Assembly (NCBI GenBank): GCA_964627855.1
Contig: CAZVLE010000128.1
Span: 1-5,904 of the forward strand
Source of the DNA: CAZVLE01 sp964627855
Lineage (GTDB): Bacteria > Bacillota > Dethiobacteria > DTU022
Length of the DNA stretch: 5,904 bases
Direction of reading: 5' to 3'
Shown here: positions 4,795 to 5,904 of the stretch, piece by piece
Numbering within the stretch: the first letter of the stretch is position 1
Layout: each line of letters opens with the position of its first letter
Made by a program: the position numbers and the translations under genes
Notes under the pieces: generated by a model
What the model saw: the letters and a program-made list of their open reading frames with translations, nothing else
What the model was told of the DNA's origin: nothing
Databases searched by the model: none

Positions 4795-5904
4795 ATGGCC
4801 CTTAAACCTGAACTTAAACCCGAAAATCCCTGTTTCTCTTCCGGACCCTGTGCCAAGCGCCCGGGCTACCATTTAGATAATTTGCGTGGTGCCTTACTGG
4901 GCCGTTCGCATCGCAGCAAGGCAGGCAAGGAAAAGCTAAATGAGGCTATTGAAAGAACAAAAATACTGCTGGAATTGCCGCCGGATTACCTGGTCGGTAT
5001 CGTGCCGGCGTCAGACACCGGAGCATTTGAAATGGCCATGTGGAATCTCCTGGGTGAGCGCCCTGTAGATATAATCTACTTCGAATCATTTGGCAAAACG
5101 TGGGCTGACAATGTTAAAAATCAGCTCAAACTAAAAAATGCCCGTTATTTTAGTGCTGAATATGGCCACTTGCCAGAACTGACAGAGATCAATTTTGGCC
5201 ATGATCTCATCTTCACCTGGAACGGAACAACCAGCGGGGTTAAAATACCAGACGGCAAATTTATTCCTGACGACCGCTCCGGCCTGACTTTATGTGATGC
5301 CACCTCGGCAGTTTTCGCCATGGAGATCCCCTGGTCGAAAATAGATGCCGCCACCTTTTCCTGGCAGAAAGTCCTCGGTGGCGAAGCTGCTCACGGCATG
5401 CTCATACTGGCTCCACGAGCAGTGGAAAGGATCGAAAACTATACGCCACCATGGCCGATGCCGAAAATATTTCGCCTCAAAAAAGGCGACAAACTGATGG
5501 CGGATATTTTTGACGGCTCAACAATTAACACACCTTCACTGCTTTGTGTTGAAGACTACCTTGACGCCCTTAGCTGGGCGGAAAAAATAGGCGGCCTACC
5601 GGCCCTGATAGAACGCAGTGAGAAAAACCTGCAGGTAATTAATTGCTTTGTTGCCAACCATGACTGGATTGACTTTCTCGCCGCAGGTCCGGCTATTCGC
5701 TCCAACACCAGTGTCTGCCTGAATCTCGATCTGGCAGCCGACAAGCTAAAAAAACTGGTTAAGTTACTGGATGACGAAGAGGCCGCTTATGATATAGCTT
5801 CATACCGCGACGCTCCGGGAGGGTTGCGTTTCTGGTGCGGGGCAACAGTAGAAACAAAAGATCTTGAAATCGCCATGCAGTGGCTGGAGTGGGCTTATCA
5901 TATG
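4795..5904 (+). CDS. serC: Phosphoserine aminotransferase, Methanosarcina/alphaproteobacterial type (3' end missing)
   Basis: SerC is a PLP enzyme that converts 3-phosphohydroxypyruvate and glutamate to phosphoserine and 2-oxoglutarate, the second step of serine synthesis, in the cytosol. The frame is open for 370 codons to the right edge; family length suggests only about 10-20 residues are lost. Visible motifs are FSSGPCAKRPGY (14-25), SHRS (38-41), PASDTGAFEMAMW (71-83, cofactor phosphate region), NGTTSGV (143-149), CDATSAVFAMEIPW (167-180; Asp168 should contact the PLP ring nitrogen), FSWQKVLGGEAAHG (188-201; Lys192 the likely Schiff-base lysine), INTPSLLCVEDYLDAL and GGLRFWCGATVE (342-353, Arg345 a likely substrate-carboxylate ligand). 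These phrases belong to the divergent SerC subfamily of Alphaproteobacteria and Methanosarcina, not to the common E. coli/Bacillus form. The partner serA often lies downstream and may start beyond the window. All key residues are present. Confidence 0.93.
   Translation, partial: MALKPELKPENPCFSSGPCAKRPGYHLDNLRGALLGRSHRSKAGKEKLNEAIERTKILLELPPDYLVGIVPASDTGAFEMAMWNLLGERPVDIIYFESFGKTWADNVKNQLKLKNARYFSAEYGHLPELTEINFGHDLIFTWNGTTSGVKIPDGKFIPDDRSGLTLCDATSAVFAMEIPWSKIDAATFSWQKVLGGEAAHGMLILAPRAVERIENYTPPWPMPKIFRLKKGDKLMADIFDGSTINTPSLLCVEDYLDALSWAEKIGGLPALIERSEKNLQVINCFVANHDWIDFLAAGPAIRSNTSVCLNLDLAADKLKKLVKLLDDEEAAYDIASYRDAPGGLRFWCGATVETKDLEIAMQWLEWAYHM

Overview
The window looks like chromosomal DNA of a low-to-medium GC Gram-positive (Bacillota, Clostridia-like) bacterium. 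The grounds are a fakA/yloV-type fatty acid kinase gene, a substrate-binding protein anchored as a lipoprotein, strong AGGAGG-type ribosome binding sites and a TTG start. The exported protein is extremely acidic while the cytosolic ones are not, which hints at an alkaline or saline habitat. No transposase, phage gene, CRISPR array, tRNA or rRNA was seen.

Layout. Positions 1-178 hold no confident gene; a short hydrophobic + strand reading frame open at the left edge could be the tail of a membrane protein. A TRAP transporter substrate-binding lipoprotein (dctP type) lies on the minus strand at 179-1312. Positions 1313-1796 form a 484-bp gene-free divergent region. It carries a well-formed minus-strand intrinsic terminator (1465-1491) about 150 bp upstream of the dctP start codon and a minus-strand promoter-like pair (1740-1767), so it may encode a regulatory leader or a small RNA. 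On the + strand follow a DUF523-DUF1722 fusion protein (1800-2750), fakA (2837-4528, TTG start) and, after a 266-bp leader with several small hairpins, serC (4795 to beyond the right edge). This serC is of the type otherwise best known from Alphaproteobacteria and Methanosarcina.

Functionally this is a housekeeping and metabolic neighbourhood: organic-acid uptake, a probable iron-sulfur sulfur-transfer or desulfidase-like protein, phosphorylation of exogenous fatty acids, and serine biosynthesis. The genes do not form one obvious pathway. I found no convincing new multi-gene system. The points most worth checking are the terminator-bearing region upstream of dctP, a Cys-to-Ser change at a predicted cluster-ligand position in the DUF523 domain, and the structured-looking serC leader.
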